64,000 nucleotides of DNA from Zobellia uliginosa. Its GTDB lineage: Bacteria > Bacteroidota > Bacteroidia > Flavobacteriales > Flavobacteriaceae. The notes below the pieces were generated by a model. It was not told the DNA's origin. It did no database searches and was given only the letters and a program-made list of their open reading frames with translations. Positions 16,835 to 25,757 of this stretch are shown piece after piece; the first letter of the stretch is position 1; every line of letters starts with the position of its first letter. The stretch is taken from assembly GCF_900156625.1 (NCBI RefSeq), contig NZ_FTOB01000001.1, positions 682,001 to 746,000 on the forward strand, written 5' to 3'. Both the position numbers and the translations under genes were made by a program.

Positions 16835-18022
16835 TTGAAAGAACGACCGATATCCATTACCGCAATAGGCTCAATTTCCCCATTGGGAAAAACTTCAGGG
16901 GAAACCTGGGCGAGCTACCTTAAAGGCAGCCATCTTTTTGAACAAAAGGATTTTGGTGAAACCAAGGAATGGGCCGCTCCCTTGTCAAAGGACTCAAAAG
17001 AGGAAATAGAACAGCTTAGGAATTCCGACAACAAATACAAAAGCCTTGACGATTCGGTCTTGTTCGCACTTTATGCCTCAAGGGATGCAATTGCCAAAGC
17101 AGGATGGAAGGCGGGCGATGGTTTCGGCGTCAATATCGGTTCATCGCGGGGGGCAACGGCACTCTTTGAAAAATACCATAAAGAATTCCTCGAAAACAAT
17201 AGAACGGCAACACTCTCGTCGCCTACCACCACCTTGGGGAATATTTCGTCTTGGGTGGCACACGACCTAAAGACCAAGGGCCCCGATATTTCCCATTCCA
17301 TTACTTGTTCTACGGCCCTTCATGCCGTTTTAAACGGAGTGGCATGGCTAAGAAGCGGTATGGCCAATAAGTTTTTGGTAGGAGGAAGCGAGGCGCCATT
17401 GACCCCTTTTACCATTGCGCAAATGAAGGCCCTTAAAATTTATTCGCAGTATCGGGAGGAGAAGGCTTCCGAAGGAAATGGGGGCTTCCCTAGTCGAGCC
17501 TTGGATTTTGAAAAGGAAAAAAGTACCATGATCCTCGGTGAGGGGGCTTCTGTAATTTGCATGGAAAAGGGACTGACGGAAAAGACCCTGGCCCTTATCG
17601 AAGGTGTGGGCTACGCTACGGAACCCTTGCGCCATAATATCTCTATTTCTACAGATGCCGAGTGTTTTCAGGCTTCCATGAAAATGGCCTTAGGAAAAAT
17701 TCACCCCGATGAGGTAGATGCCATCGTAATGCATGCCCCGGGTACTGTTAAGGGCGATATATCTGAGTATAAGGCTATTGAAAAAGTATTCTGTAACAAC
17801 TTGCCGTTTTTGACTACAAATAAATGGAAAGTAGGGCATACTTTTGGAGCGTCGGGAGCGTTAAGCATAGAACTGGCGGTCTTGATGTTGCAAGAACAAC
17901 AGCTGATAAAAGTACCATTTGTTACGAATACTTCAGCACCGGGAAAGCTAAGGAAAATACTGGTAAATGCAGTAGGTTTCGGTGGTAATGCGGTTTCCAT
18001 TCTGTTGTCCCGTAAGGTCTAG
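16835..18022 (+). CDS. FabF-like beta-ketoacyl synthase in the biotin operon
   Basis: A 395-residue thiolase-fold condensing enzyme. The nucleophile is Cys158 in ITCSTALHA, the two histidines lie in MHAPGTVKGD and KVGHTFGASGA, matching the Cys-His-His triad of FabF/KAS-II enzymes, although the sequence is otherwise divergent. The start is TTG, the only start that preserves the first strand (ISITAIGSISPLG). It directly follows bioA. No bioC, bioH, bioG or bioZ is visible in the window, so this enzyme may build or extend the pimeloyl chain on ACP. That role is inference; the synthase family assignment is firm. Confidence 0.85.
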   Translation: MKERPISITAIGSISPLGKTSGETWASYLKGSHLFEQKDFGETKEWAAPLSKDSKEEIEQLRNSDNKYKSLDDSVLFALYASRDAIAKAGWKAGDGFGVNIGSSRGATALFEKYHKEFLENNRTATLSSPTTTLGNISSWVAHDLKTKGPDISHSITCSTALHAVLNGVAWLRSGMANKFLVGGSEAPLTPFTIAQMKALKIYSQYREEKASEGNGGFPSRALDFEKEKSTMILGEGASVICMEKGLTEKTLALIEGVGYATEPLRHNISISTDAECFQASMKMALGKIHPDEVDAIVMHAPGTVKGDISEYKAIEKVFCNNLPFLTTNKWKVGHTFGASGALSIELAVLMLQEQQLIKVPFVTNTSAPGKLRKILVNAVGFGGNAVSILLSRKV

Positions 18023-18094
18023 CCTGCTTTTTGAATTCGGTTGAAGTGAGATTATTCTTATCTTTAATCGCCAACCTAAACTTTTTTTTAGCTT

Positions 18095-18673
18095 ATGGAA
18101 CTAGGGTTCGAAATGATGACGTTGTTCGAAAAAATCTACTGGGTCACAGCCATAACGGCATCCATTATTCTCATTGTTTTATTGATAATGACCTTTATCG
18201 GAGGGGAGATAGACGACATCGAGGGCGATGTCGATGTCGAAATTGAGGGCGATACCGGTATAGAATTTCAATTTTTATCCTTTAAAAACCTTGTCGGCTT
18301 TTTTACCATATTCGGATGGTCGGGCATTGCGTGTTTGGATGCCGGAGTAGCAAAAGGCCTTACGGTGGTTATATCTGTCATATGCGGTTTGCTTATGATG
18401 TTGGCCATGGCCTCGCTCTTCTATTATTTAGGCAAATTACAGAGCAGTGGAACCCTAAGACTAAAGAATGCACTGAACCAGATCGGCGAGGTGTATTTGA
18501 CCATTGGGGCCAATCGCAAGAGCATCGGTAAAGTAAGTATCAATGTGCAGGGCACGCTACGTGAATTGGAAGCATTGACCAATGCCGATAAAGACCTGGT
18601 GCAAGGCGATGTGGTCGTCGTAAAGGAAGTGACCGCGAACGGAATTTTAATTGTTGAACCCATAAATAATTAA
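18095..18673 (+). CDS. NfeD-like membrane protein
   Basis: A 192-residue protein with a membrane helix at about 15-37, a short acidic loop (GGEIDDIEGDVDVEIEGD), two more helices at about 68-110, and a C-terminal OB-fold-like domain (IGEVYLTIG ... KVSINVQGTLRELEA ... GDVVVVKEV) of the NfeD type. It is 4 bases upstream of the flotillin gene; NfeD-flotillin pairs are a common membrane-microdomain operon. An ATG six codons in is an alternative start. Confidence 0.8.
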   Translation: MELGFEMMTLFEKIYWVTAITASIILIVLLIMTFIGGEIDDIEGDVDVEIEGDTGIEFQFLSFKNLVGFFTIFGWSGIACLDAGVAKGLTVVISVICGLLMMLAMASLFYYLGKLQSSGTLRLKNALNQIGEVYLTIGANRKSIGKVSINVQGTLRELEALTNADKDLVQGDVVVVKEVTANGILIVEPINN

Positions 18674-18677
18674 CTAA

Positions 18678-20114
18678 ATGCTATCAGTACCCCTACAACT
18701 TGCGGGAAGCGCTTCGTTGCTTGCCATTGGCTTTGCCATTCTTTTCTTTTTTATCATTATCATATCGTTTATCAGACGGTACAAACGCTGTCCTTCCGAC
18801 CGTATCCTTGTGGTTTACGGAAAGGTGGGAGAAGGTAGTTCTGCCAAGTGTATACACGGTGGTGCAGCCTTTATCTGGCCGGTCATCCAAGATTACGAAT
18901 ACTTGGACCTGACCCCTATTTCAATCGAGGTGAACCTAGTAAATGCCTTGAGTAAACAGAATATTAGGGTAAACGTACCTTCCCGTTTTACCATCGGTAT
19001 CTCTACCGAGCCCGGAATCATGCAAAATGCCGCCGAACGTCTTTTAGGTCAGGGTATGCAAGAAGTGCAAGACTTGGCCAAGGAAATCATTTTCGGTCAG
19101 TTGCGTTTGGTAGTGGCTTCAATGGATATTGAGGAAATTAACTCGGATAGGGATAAATTTTTGACCAATATCTCACAGAGTGTAGAATCGGAATTAAAGA
19201 AAGTGGGTCTAAAACTCATTAACGTAAACATTACGGATATTGTTGATGAGTCGGGCTATATAGAAGCATTGGGTAAAGAAGCCGCGGCACACGCCATTAA
19301 CGCGGCAAGAAAATCCGTTGCTGAGAAAAATAGGGACGGTTCCATTGGTGAGGCCAATGCCGTTCAAGATGAGCGTACCCAAGTGGCCGCTGCCAATGCG
19401 CAGGCCGTTGAAGGGGAGAACATTGCGAAAATTAATGTGGCGAATTCAGATTCCTTACGTCGTCAGCGTGAGGCCGAGGCCGAAAGAACTGCGATCGCAG
19501 CGGAAAAAGTACAGGCGGCAAAAGCTTTGGAAGAATCGTATGCTGCTGAAAAAGATGCGGAAATTGCAAGGGCCGAAAGGGTTCGTAGTTCACAAATGGC
19601 CGATATTGTAGTTCCTGCGGAAATCGATAAAAAGAAAGTGGAAATCGCCGCCGAAGCCGAAGCGGAAATGATCCGTAGAAAGGCGAGAGGTGAGGCCGAT
19701 GCGATCCTTTTCAAGGCACAGGCCGAAGCGAAGGGGCTTTTTGAAATATTGACCAAACAGGCACAAGGTTTCGATGAAATCGTAAAAGCGGCAGGTGACA
19801 GTCCTAAAGACGCCGTACTGTTGTTAGTGGCCGACAAGCTTCCTGAATTGGTGAAAACCCAGGCCGAAGCCATCAAGAATATTAAAATAGATAAGGTGAC
19901 CGTATGGGATTCTGGCGCCAAGACGGGTGATGGAAAAGGCTCTACCGCCAACTTCATCTCCGGAATGTACAAGTCCGTTCCGCCTTTACAGGAAATGTTC
20001 AACATGGCCGGAATGCAATTGCCCGACTACTTGAAGGGTAGGGAAGTGGCCGAAGCTGCCAGGGCACAGGAAAACGATGCGACCGAGGTCGATACGGAAT
20101 CCGATAAGGAGTAA
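18678..20114 (+). CDS. floT: Flotillin-like protein (SPFH domain)
   Basis: A 478-residue protein with an N-terminal membrane helix (residues about 10-30), an SPFH/band-7 domain to about residue 200 (RILVVYGKVG, VPSRFTIGISTEPG), then a long alanine/glutamate-rich coiled coil (about 200-360) and a conserved C-terminal region with KLPELVKTQAEAI. Flotillins scaffold detergent-resistant membrane areas. Operon partner is the NfeD protein just upstream. A strong terminator follows. Confidence 0.9.
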   Translation: MLSVPLQLAGSASLLAIGFAILFFFIIIISFIRRYKRCPSDRILVVYGKVGEGSSAKCIHGGAAFIWPVIQDYEYLDLTPISIEVNLVNALSKQNIRVNVPSRFTIGISTEPGIMQNAAERLLGQGMQEVQDLAKEIIFGQLRLVVASMDIEEINSDRDKFLTNISQSVESELKKVGLKLINVNITDIVDESGYIEALGKEAAAHAINAARKSVAEKNRDGSIGEANAVQDERTQVAAANAQAVEGENIAKINVANSDSLRRQREAEAERTAIAAEKVQAAKALEESYAAEKDAEIARAERVRSSQMADIVVPAEIDKKKVEIAAEAEAEMIRRKARGEADAILFKAQAEAKGLFEILTKQAQGFDEIVKAAGDSPKDAVLLLVADKLPELVKTQAEAIKNIKIDKVTVWDSGAKTGDGKGSTANFISGMYKSVPPLQEMFNMAGMQLPDYLKGREVAEAARAQENDATEVDTESDKE

Positions 20115-20137
20115 CGCGATTCTAAATCATAAAGAAC

Positions 20138-20170
20138 AAAGCCCGTGGATTCATTTTCACGGGCTTTTTT
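20138..20170 (+). terminator. Intrinsic terminator after the flotillin gene
   Basis: aaagcccgtg and cacgggcttt form a perfect 10-base stem with a 10-base loop, followed by a run of T. Confidence 0.9.
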
Positions 20171-20200
20171 TGTGGGCTTGGGTATGATTGTTAGGGCGAA

Positions 20201-20233
20201 TTTGGAATATCAATTTTAGAAAGGTTATTTTTG
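20201..20233 (+). promoter_or_regulatory. bioB promoter (TTTG ... TATTTTTG)
   Basis: TTTG at 20201-20204 and TATTTTTG at 20226-20233 are 21 bases apart, matching the Bacteroidota housekeeping promoter (TTTG-N17-23-TAnnTTTG). The predicted start is about 15 bases before the bioB ATG, so bioB is transcribed apart from the upstream operon. Confidence 0.65.
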
Positions 20234-20254
20234 AACCGAGATTTCAATAAGACT

Positions 20255-21349
20255 ATGAGCGAAACAAGACATAACTGGACGAAAGAAGAAATTCTTGAGA
20301 TATACAATAAACCTTTGATGGAGCTGCTTTACGATGCGGCCACCATTCATAGAAAACATCACGATCCGAATACGGTTCAGGTTTCTACCCTACTTTCGAT
20401 AAAGACCGGGGGCTGTCCTGAAGATTGTGGCTATTGTCCGCAAGCGGCCCGCTATCACACCGATATCGAGGGCAACGACCTGATGTCGGTTTCGCATGTA
20501 AAGGCCCAGGCGCTAAGGGCGAAGGCCTCTGGAAGTTCGCGTGTTTGTATGGGGGCGGCTTGGCGTAATGTAAAAGACGGGCCCGAGTTCGATCAGGTCT
20601 TAGAGATGGTTCGCACTATCAACAAGCTTGATATGGAGGTTTGCTGTACCCTAGGTATGCTGACCGAAAACCAGGCACAACGTTTGGCCGAAGCAGGTTT
20701 GTACGCCTATAATCACAACCTGGATACTTCTGAAGATTACTATAAGGATGTAATCTCTACCCGTGCTTTTGAAGATCGGTTAGAGACCATAGATAACGTT
20801 CGCAAGAGCAATGTAACGGTTTGTAGCGGTGGTATCATCGGTATGGGCGAGGCCGTTGAAGACCGTGCCGGAATGTTGGTGGCCTTGGCCAGTTTAAATC
20901 CCCAGCCCGAATCCGTTCCGATCAATGCCTTGGTTGCCGTAGAAGGTACTCCGATGGAGGATATGGAACCCGTTTCTATTTGGGACATGATCCGCATGGT
21001 GGCCACTACCCGTATCGTTATGCCCGAAACACAGGTGCGTTTGTCGGCTGGCCGTACCGAAATGAGCAGGGAAGGACAGGCTATGTGCTTCTTTGCAGGG
21101 GCCAATTCGATTTTTGCGGGGGACAAGTTGTTGACCACTCCGAATCCTGACGTAAACGAAGATATGGAGATGTTCAAAATGCTAGGCCTGAACCCTCAGA
21201 AGCCCTTTACCAAAGTTTCCCAACCCAAGACGGTGGAAGCTGGGGAATCAAAATTGAAGCCCTTGGGCGAGAAGCCCAAATGGAGCCGACCAGGGCATAC
21301 CATAGAGCGTAACGAAGAAGCCAAGGCAAAGAGCAAAGTGGTAGATTAG
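20255..21349 (+). CDS. bioB: Biotin synthase (BioB)
   Basis: A 364-residue radical-SAM enzyme that inserts sulfur into dethiobiotin. The radical-SAM cluster is CPEDCGYC; further BioB motifs are SIKTGGCPE, YNHNLDTSEDYY, CSGGIIGMGE and the conserved arginine region in VRLSAGRTEMS. The ATG at 20255 gives the usual N-terminus (MSETRHNWTKEEIL); an upstream in-frame TTG overlaps the promoter. The last 35 residues (rich in Lys/Glu) extend beyond the conserved core. Separate transcription unit at the end of the biotin region. Confidence 0.95.
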   Translation: MSETRHNWTKEEILEIYNKPLMELLYDAATIHRKHHDPNTVQVSTLLSIKTGGCPEDCGYCPQAARYHTDIEGNDLMSVSHVKAQALRAKASGSSRVCMGAAWRNVKDGPEFDQVLEMVRTINKLDMEVCCTLGMLTENQAQRLAEAGLYAYNHNLDTSEDYYKDVISTRAFEDRLETIDNVRKSNVTVCSGGIIGMGEAVEDRAGMLVALASLNPQPESVPINALVAVEGTPMEDMEPVSIWDMIRMVATTRIVMPETQVRLSAGRTEMSREGQAMCFFAGANSIFAGDKLLTTPNPDVNEDMEMFKMLGLNPQKPFTKVSQPKTVEAGESKLKPLGEKPKWSRPGHTIERNEEAKAKSKVVD

Positions 21350-21425
21350 TCATTTAAATTAATTTTAATAAAATCTTTCCACAACGTTATTTAAATTTGC
21401 CGCTTAAACTGCAATAAAGATTCCA

Positions 21426-22286
21426 TTGAAGTTAACTGCTGTTCCTAGGGTATCTACTATAACCAAGGAAGATTTTTTAGAGCATTATTTTAAGCCGCAG
21501 AAACCTGTGGTGATAGAACGTGCGATAGAAAATTGGCCCGCTTTTGAAAAGTGGAACCTCGATTATATCCGAGAGATCGCGGGAGACAAGGTCGTTCCCT
21601 TGTACGATGATCGGCCCGTAAGCCATAAAGATGGTTTTAACGAGCCCCACGCCCAAATGAAAATGTCGGAATATATAGACTTGCTAAAGGCCGAGCCTAC
21701 CAAGTACCGTATTTTCCTTTGGAATGTACTCAAGGAAGTGCCCCAGTTGCAACAAGACTACCAATTTCCCGATTTCGGATTGAAATTAAAGAAAAAGTTG
21801 CCGATGCTTTTCTTTGGAGGACGGGAATCGTACACCTTCATGCATTACGATATTGATATGTCGAATATCTTTCATTTTCACTTTGAAGGAAAAAAGGAGT
21901 GTATCTTATTTGCGCCATCAGAAACGAAATACCTGTATAAGGTTCCTAATTCGCTTATAGCGCACGAAAGCATAGACTTCTCCGATCCCGATTTAGAAAA
22001 ATGGCCGGCCCTGCGTCATGCCAGTGGTTTTAAGGCGGAACTCAATCACGGGGAGGTACTTTATATGCCCGAAGGGTATTGGCATTATATGAAATATAAA
22101 ACCCCAGGTTTTTCCATGAGCCTAAGATCTTGGCCAAAGAATCCTATAAATTTTGCCGAGGGGCTTTATAATGTTTTCGTAATGCGTAATTTTGACGTTT
22201 TAATGCGAAAGATACGAGGTCAGAAATGGATAGACGGTAAAAATAAAAGGGCGATTGAGCGAACCACCAAGTTAGCAGCTAAATAA
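21426..22286 (+). CDS. Cupin-like (JmjC-type) oxygenase
   Basis: A 286-residue protein of the cupin_8 family. The likely Fe(II) ligands are the HxD of FMHYDIDM and the histidine of GYWHYMKY, spaced as in JmjC/FIH-type 2-oxoglutarate oxygenases. EKWPALRHAS and RIFLWNVL are also family-like. Start is a TTG; no in-frame ATG occurs before residue 77. A TAAATTTG element (21392-21399) lies 26 bases upstream, a possible -7 box. Substrate unknown; relatives hydroxylate amino-acid side chains. Confidence 0.8.
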   Translation: MKLTAVPRVSTITKEDFLEHYFKPQKPVVIERAIENWPAFEKWNLDYIREIAGDKVVPLYDDRPVSHKDGFNEPHAQMKMSEYIDLLKAEPTKYRIFLWNVLKEVPQLQQDYQFPDFGLKLKKKLPMLFFGGRESYTFMHYDIDMSNIFHFHFEGKKECILFAPSETKYLYKVPNSLIAHESIDFSDPDLEKWPALRHASGFKAELNHGEVLYMPEGYWHYMKYKTPGFSMSLRSWPKNPINFAEGLYNVFVMRNFDVLMRKIRGQKWIDGKNKRAIERTTKLAAK

Positions 22287-22324
22287 TTTTTTTTGAATAT
22301 CCTTTTCCTTAAAAAACACTTTAA

Positions 22325-22822
22325 ATGAAATTCTACGTTTTATCCGTTTGTTTACTTCTTACGACTACTTTTATTTCTGCACAGGCTTATGAAGGTAGAG
22401 ATGATCAAAAGTTTCAGGTAGGGGCCAATTTGCAGAATAATGGTACCGGAATAATGGCGTCGTATGACTTTGGTCTGGGCGAAAATATATCCATCGGTGC
22501 AACTTCGACCTATTTGTTGGGTATAGATGAAAGCGTGTCGGCCAGTACTTGGGACCGTTTTGATCTAAAGGCCCGCTTTAGTGCCCACTTGGGGAACATC
22601 ATCGGCCTTAGTGATGAAGTCGATATTTATCCGGGTTTGGATTTGGGACTTAAGAATTTCGGGTTTCACACAGGGGCGCGTTTCTTTTTCTCCGACGGAT
22701 TGGGTATTTATACCGAAATCGGTTTCCCTATAGCAAAGTATAAAATAGAAGATTTGGAACCTGCCGATAAATTCCACAACCAGTTTATGGTGAATATCGG
22801 GGCTGTCTTTAATTTTTTATAG
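22325..22822 (+). CDS. Small outer-membrane beta-barrel protein (DUF6646-like)
   Basis: A 165-residue exported protein. Signal peptide MKFYVLSVCLLLTTTFISAQ, then about eight amphipathic strands (FQVGANLQNNGTGIMASYDFG, NISIGATSTYLLG, FHTGARFFFS) and a C-terminal strand ending in a hydrophobic residue (VNIGAVFNFL), the hallmark of barrel insertion. It resembles the flavobacterial DUF6646 group as I recall it. It follows the oxygenase gene after 38 bases and converges on recX. Confidence 0.7.
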   Translation: MKFYVLSVCLLLTTTFISAQAYEGRDDQKFQVGANLQNNGTGIMASYDFGLGENISIGATSTYLLGIDESVSASTWDRFDLKARFSAHLGNIIGLSDEVDIYPGLDLGLKNFGFHTGARFFFSDGLGIYTEIGFPIAKYKIEDLEPADKFHNQFMVNIGAVFNFL

Positions 22823-22835
22823 GAAGCAGTTGTTG

Positions 22836-23309
22836 CTAGGGTACGAGCTCTTTTAGTTTTTCGTAGACCAAGTGGCTTTCCCATCCCCTGTACAAGAGGT
22901 AGTCTGCCAATTTTTTCTTTCGCTTTTGTGGATTGCGTTCTGAGATCTGTGCCAATCTTTTCTCTGCTAGGGCGTCTAAGGTCTTTTGGTAGTCTTCTGG
23001 GTCTATTTCCTTAAGGGCCGTGGCAATGTTGTATTTTGAGATATTGCGTTGCTTCAGCTCGCTTACAATGCGGTTTCTGCCCCATTTTTTTATGGAAAAC
23101 TTCCCTCGGGCAAAACTTTGGGCAAAGCGTTCTTCGTTCAAAAAATTTTCTTGGATCAAATGCACCACGATTTGGTCGATTGCTTCGGGGATCATGCGCA
23201 TTTCGCGAAGCTTTGCGACCACTTCCTTATGGCAACGGTCTTGATAGGCGCAGTAGCCTTCCAGTTTTCTTTTGGCTTCTTCTATGGAATAAGCGCGTTC
23301 CGTATTCAT
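22836..23309 (-). CDS. recX: RecX-family regulator of RecA
   Basis: A 157-residue basic helical protein with three repeated three-helix modules: CAYQDRCHKEVVAKLREM, LNEERFAQSFARGKFSIKKWGRNRI and KKKLADYLLYRGWESHLVYEKLKEL. The motif (L/F)NEERFAxxFxRxK is diagnostic of RecX, which restrains RecA filaments. Convergent with the small barrel gene; followed on its own strand upstream by RNase G and a terminator. Confidence 0.88.
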   Translation of the reverse strand: MNTERAYSIEEAKRKLEGYCAYQDRCHKEVVAKLREMRMIPEAIDQIVVHLIQENFLNEERFAQSFARGKFSIKKWGRNRIVSELKQRNISKYNIATALKEIDPEDYQKTLDALAEKRLAQISERNPQKRKKKLADYLLYRGWESHLVYEKLKELVP

Positions 23310-23402
23310 GGGGGTATTGGGTTGGATTGACGTATTACTTTACGCGAAAATACACTTTACGCACCAAATGTTGGGGTGGTGATCGTAAAATAGCGGGCAT
23401 AA

Positions 23403-23434
23403 AAAAAGCGACCATCGTTGTCGAAGGTCGCTTT
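23403..23434 (-). terminator. Intrinsic terminator downstream of the RNase G gene
   Basis: On the minus strand aaagcgacc and ggtcgcttt pair around a 12-base loop and are followed by a T run, 8 bases after the RNase G stop. Confidence 0.85.
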
Positions 23435-23441
23435 TAAATTC

Positions 23442-24989
23442 TTAATATATGGTTTTACCGTCTTTATCCTTAAAGCGGTATTCGAGATACGTATACGCAT
23501 CCCTAGGTTGAATTTTAATCCATTTTTTATGCTCTAAGAACCACTTAGAACGTATGGAAGGAAAACCTTTAGTAATATAGGCCGCGATAAACGGATGAAT
23601 GTTAAGTGTAATTCCGTTATCTTTCTTGGGCCCTTTCAACAACTTTTCAAGGTCGGCGTTAATTTTGTCTATCAAGACAATTGGGGCTTCTATTTCTTTG
23701 CCCCCACCATTCGGATTTTCCTCGGTGGTCTTGATGTTCATTTCGGGCCGTACCCGTTGTCTGGTAATCTGTATAAGTCCGAATTTACTCGGAGGCAATA
23801 TTTTGTGCTTGGCCCGATCATCTTTCATCTCATCGCGAAGATGGTCAAAAAGTTTTCTACGGTGTGGCGCTTTTACCATGTCTATAAAGTCGACTACGAT
23901 AATTCCGCCCATATCGCGCAAGCGCAACTGTCTGGCTATTTCTGAAGCTGCCAAAAGGTTGACTTCCAAGGCTGTATCTTCTTGATTCTTGGCCTTGTTC
24001 GAACGGTTACCGCTGTTTACATCTATAACGTGCAATGCTTCGGTATGTTCTATAATGAGGTACGCGCCTTTGCTCATGCTGGCGGTACGGCCAAAAGAAG
24101 TTTTTATCTGCCGCTCGATCCCGTATTTTTCAAAAATAGGAACTGTCGAGTTATACAGTTTTACTATAGATTCCTTTCCAGGTGCAATCTCTAGCACGTA
24201 ATCTTTGATCTGCTCGTAAAGGGTTTCGTCATCTACGTGGATTCCTGTAAAGGAATCATTAAAAACATCCCTAAGGATGGAAGATGCCCTATTGAGCTCG
24301 ACCAACACCTTTGAAGGTGCTTGTGCCTTGTACAATTTTTTACACATTGTCGACCATTTGGCCAACAAGTTTTCTAGGTCTTTGTCTAATTCCGCTACTT
24401 TTTTGCCTTCGGCCACTGTTCTGATAATGACACCGAAACCTTTAGGTTTTATACTTCTTACGAGTCTTTTTAACCTGTCTTTTTCTTCGTTGCTTCCAAT
24501 TTTTTGGGATACGGAAACGCGATCAGAAAAGGGTACCATCACCAAATAACGCCCCGCAATGGAAAGTTCGGAGCTAATTCTGGGTCCTTTGGTAGAAATG
24601 GGTTCTTTAACGATTTGAACCAGTAATGATTGATTTGCTTTAATGACGTCTGTAATAACGCCATTTTTGTCAATGTCTTTTTCGAATGGAAAGTTGGCAA
24701 GTGAGTAATCCTTGATTTTATTGGTACTCACGCCCTTGATGAATTTAAGCATAGTGGCCAATTGTGGCCCGAGGTCATGATAGTGCAAAAAGGCATCTTT
24801 TTCATAACCTACGTTTACAAAGGCAGCGTTCAAACCGGTAACAGGCTTGCGTACCTTTGCCAAGAATATGTCACCAACAGAAAAATTGTTGTTGTCTTCT
24901 TCTTTATGCAATTCAGTGAGCTTTCCATCTTTTAACAGGGCAAAATCGACGGCATCGGAACTAGATCTTACGATTAATTCTCTATTCAC
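23442..24989 (-). CDS. rng: Ribonuclease G/E family endoribonuclease
   Basis: A 515-residue enzyme with an S1-type RNA-binding region at residues about 38-110 (VGDIFLAKVRKPVTGLNAAFVNVG), then an RNase H-like and DNase I-like catalytic part with the metal-binding aspartates in HVIDVNSG and GGIIVVDFIDM. Length without an extended scaffold domain points to RNase G rather than RNase E. Acts in rRNA maturation and mRNA decay. It follows the HU gene and the 29-residue ribosomal-type gene on the same strand, with a terminator between. Confidence 0.92.
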   Translation of the reverse strand: MNRELIVRSSSDAVDFALLKDGKLTELHKEEDNNNFSVGDIFLAKVRKPVTGLNAAFVNVGYEKDAFLHYHDLGPQLATMLKFIKGVSTNKIKDYSLANFPFEKDIDKNGVITDVIKANQSLLVQIVKEPISTKGPRISSELSIAGRYLVMVPFSDRVSVSQKIGSNEEKDRLKRLVRSIKPKGFGVIIRTVAEGKKVAELDKDLENLLAKWSTMCKKLYKAQAPSKVLVELNRASSILRDVFNDSFTGIHVDDETLYEQIKDYVLEIAPGKESIVKLYNSTVPIFEKYGIERQIKTSFGRTASMSKGAYLIIEHTEALHVIDVNSGNRSNKAKNQEDTALEVNLLAASEIARQLRLRDMGGIIVVDFIDMVKAPHRRKLFDHLRDEMKDDRAKHKILPPSKFGLIQITRQRVRPEMNIKTTEENPNGGGKEIEAPIVLIDKINADLEKLLKGPKKDNGITLNIHPFIAAYITKGFPSIRSKWFLEHKKWIKIQPRDAYTYLEYRFKDKDGKTIY

Positions 24990-25143
24990 CTGAATGTATT
25001 TGTATTCGTTCGGCCCCTATATAAAAATAGATATATAGTGTGAACGAATAGATTAAACAATGCTTGAAACGGATTATAAAATCCGCCGAAATTTTCTTAA
25101 ATCTCTATGTCAATGAACGTATGTGATGAAAAAACAAGCAAAG

Positions 25144-25168
25144 GGGCTGAAAATTTTTTCAACCCCTG
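25144..25168 (-). terminator. Intrinsic terminator after the HU / small basic protein genes
   Basis: aggggctgaaaa and ttttcaacccct pair (one mismatch) just after the small gene's stop; the minus strand then reads toward T-rich sequence. Confidence 0.6.
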
Positions 25169-25172
25169 GCAA

Positions 25173-25262
25173 TTATTTTTTCTTGTGTCGGTTAGCTCTC
25201 CTACGCTTCTTGCGTTTATGGGTAGCCACCTTATGTCTTTTTCTTTTTTTACCGCTCGGCAT
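25173..25262 (-). CDS. 29-residue basic ribosome-associated protein (AURKAIP1/COX24-type)
   Basis: A complete 29-codon gene: MPSGKKRKRHKVATHKRKKR followed by RRANRHKKK. It is almost entirely Lys/Arg/His, like the AURKAIP1/COX24 (mS38) motif proteins annotated in Bacteroidota, a family related to mitochondrial small-subunit protein mS38. It lies 25 bases after the HU gene on the same strand and ahead of a terminator. The composition rules out a chance frame. A structural ribosomal role is inferred from the family. Confidence 0.75.
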   Translation of the reverse strand: MPSGKKRKRHKVATHKRKKRRRANRHKKK

Positions 25263-25287
25263 AAAATTCTACTTTTAGTTAGTATAT

Positions 25288-25578
25288 TTATTTAACTTGT
25301 ACGTTGCTTTTGACACCTTCTACAAAAACCTTAGCGGGCTTAAATGCAGGAATATTGTGTGCCGGTATTTTAATGGTGGTGTTCTTGCTGATGTTTCTTC
25401 CGGTCTTCTCAGCTCTTGTTTTAATGATAAAACTGCCAAAACCACGAAGGTAAACATTATCTCCACCTTCCAAAGAAGATTTCACCTCTTCCATAAAACT
25501 CTCAACTGTGGCCTGTACATCTCCTTTTTCAATTCCCAGCTTGTCTGAGATTTTCGATACAATTTCTGCTTTCGTCAT
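25288..25578 (-). CDS. hup: HU-family DNA-binding protein
   Basis: A 96-residue nucleoid protein. The N-terminal helices (MTKAEIVSKISDKLG) and the GFGSFIIKTRAEKTGRN motif leading to the DNA-binding arm with its tip proline (IPAHNIPAFKPAK) are those of HU. It bends and compacts DNA as a dimer. A TATATTTG -7 element lies 39 bases upstream. Probably co-transcribed with the small basic ribosomal-type gene. Confidence 0.92.
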   Translation of the reverse strand: MTKAEIVSKISDKLGIEKGDVQATVESFMEEVKSSLEGGDNVYLRGFGSFIIKTRAEKTGRNISKNTTIKIPAHNIPAFKPAKVFVEGVKSNVQVK

Positions 25579-25616
25579 CTTTCGTGTTAAATTTTCAGTA
25601 TAATTTTTTTGGGATG

Positions 25617-25624
25617 CAAATATA
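25617..25624 (-). promoter_or_regulatory. TATATTTG -7 element of the HU gene
   Basis: Reads TATATTTG on the minus strand, an exact TAnnTTTG match 39 bases before the HU start codon. No clear TTG at -33. Confidence 0.5.
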
Positions 25625-25757
25625 TAAATTAAAATTAATCTTTCCTGCTAAAGACTTAATTTTAAGTAGTTCACCGTTACTTTTTATTTCTATCGCCTTC
25701 CTGGCAATACATATCGATCGTGAAACCATTAGTTTTGTGGTTTAACCTTAGGGCATA

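Noticed and set aside
16835-18022. Calling the synthase BioZ
   Set aside because: BioZ belongs to the FabH group; the active site here has the Cys-His-His arrangement of FabF.
19463-20005. Minus-strand frame of 180 codons inside the flotillin gene
   Set aside because: Serine/alanine-rich mirror of the Ala/Glu coiled coil on the other strand; artefact.
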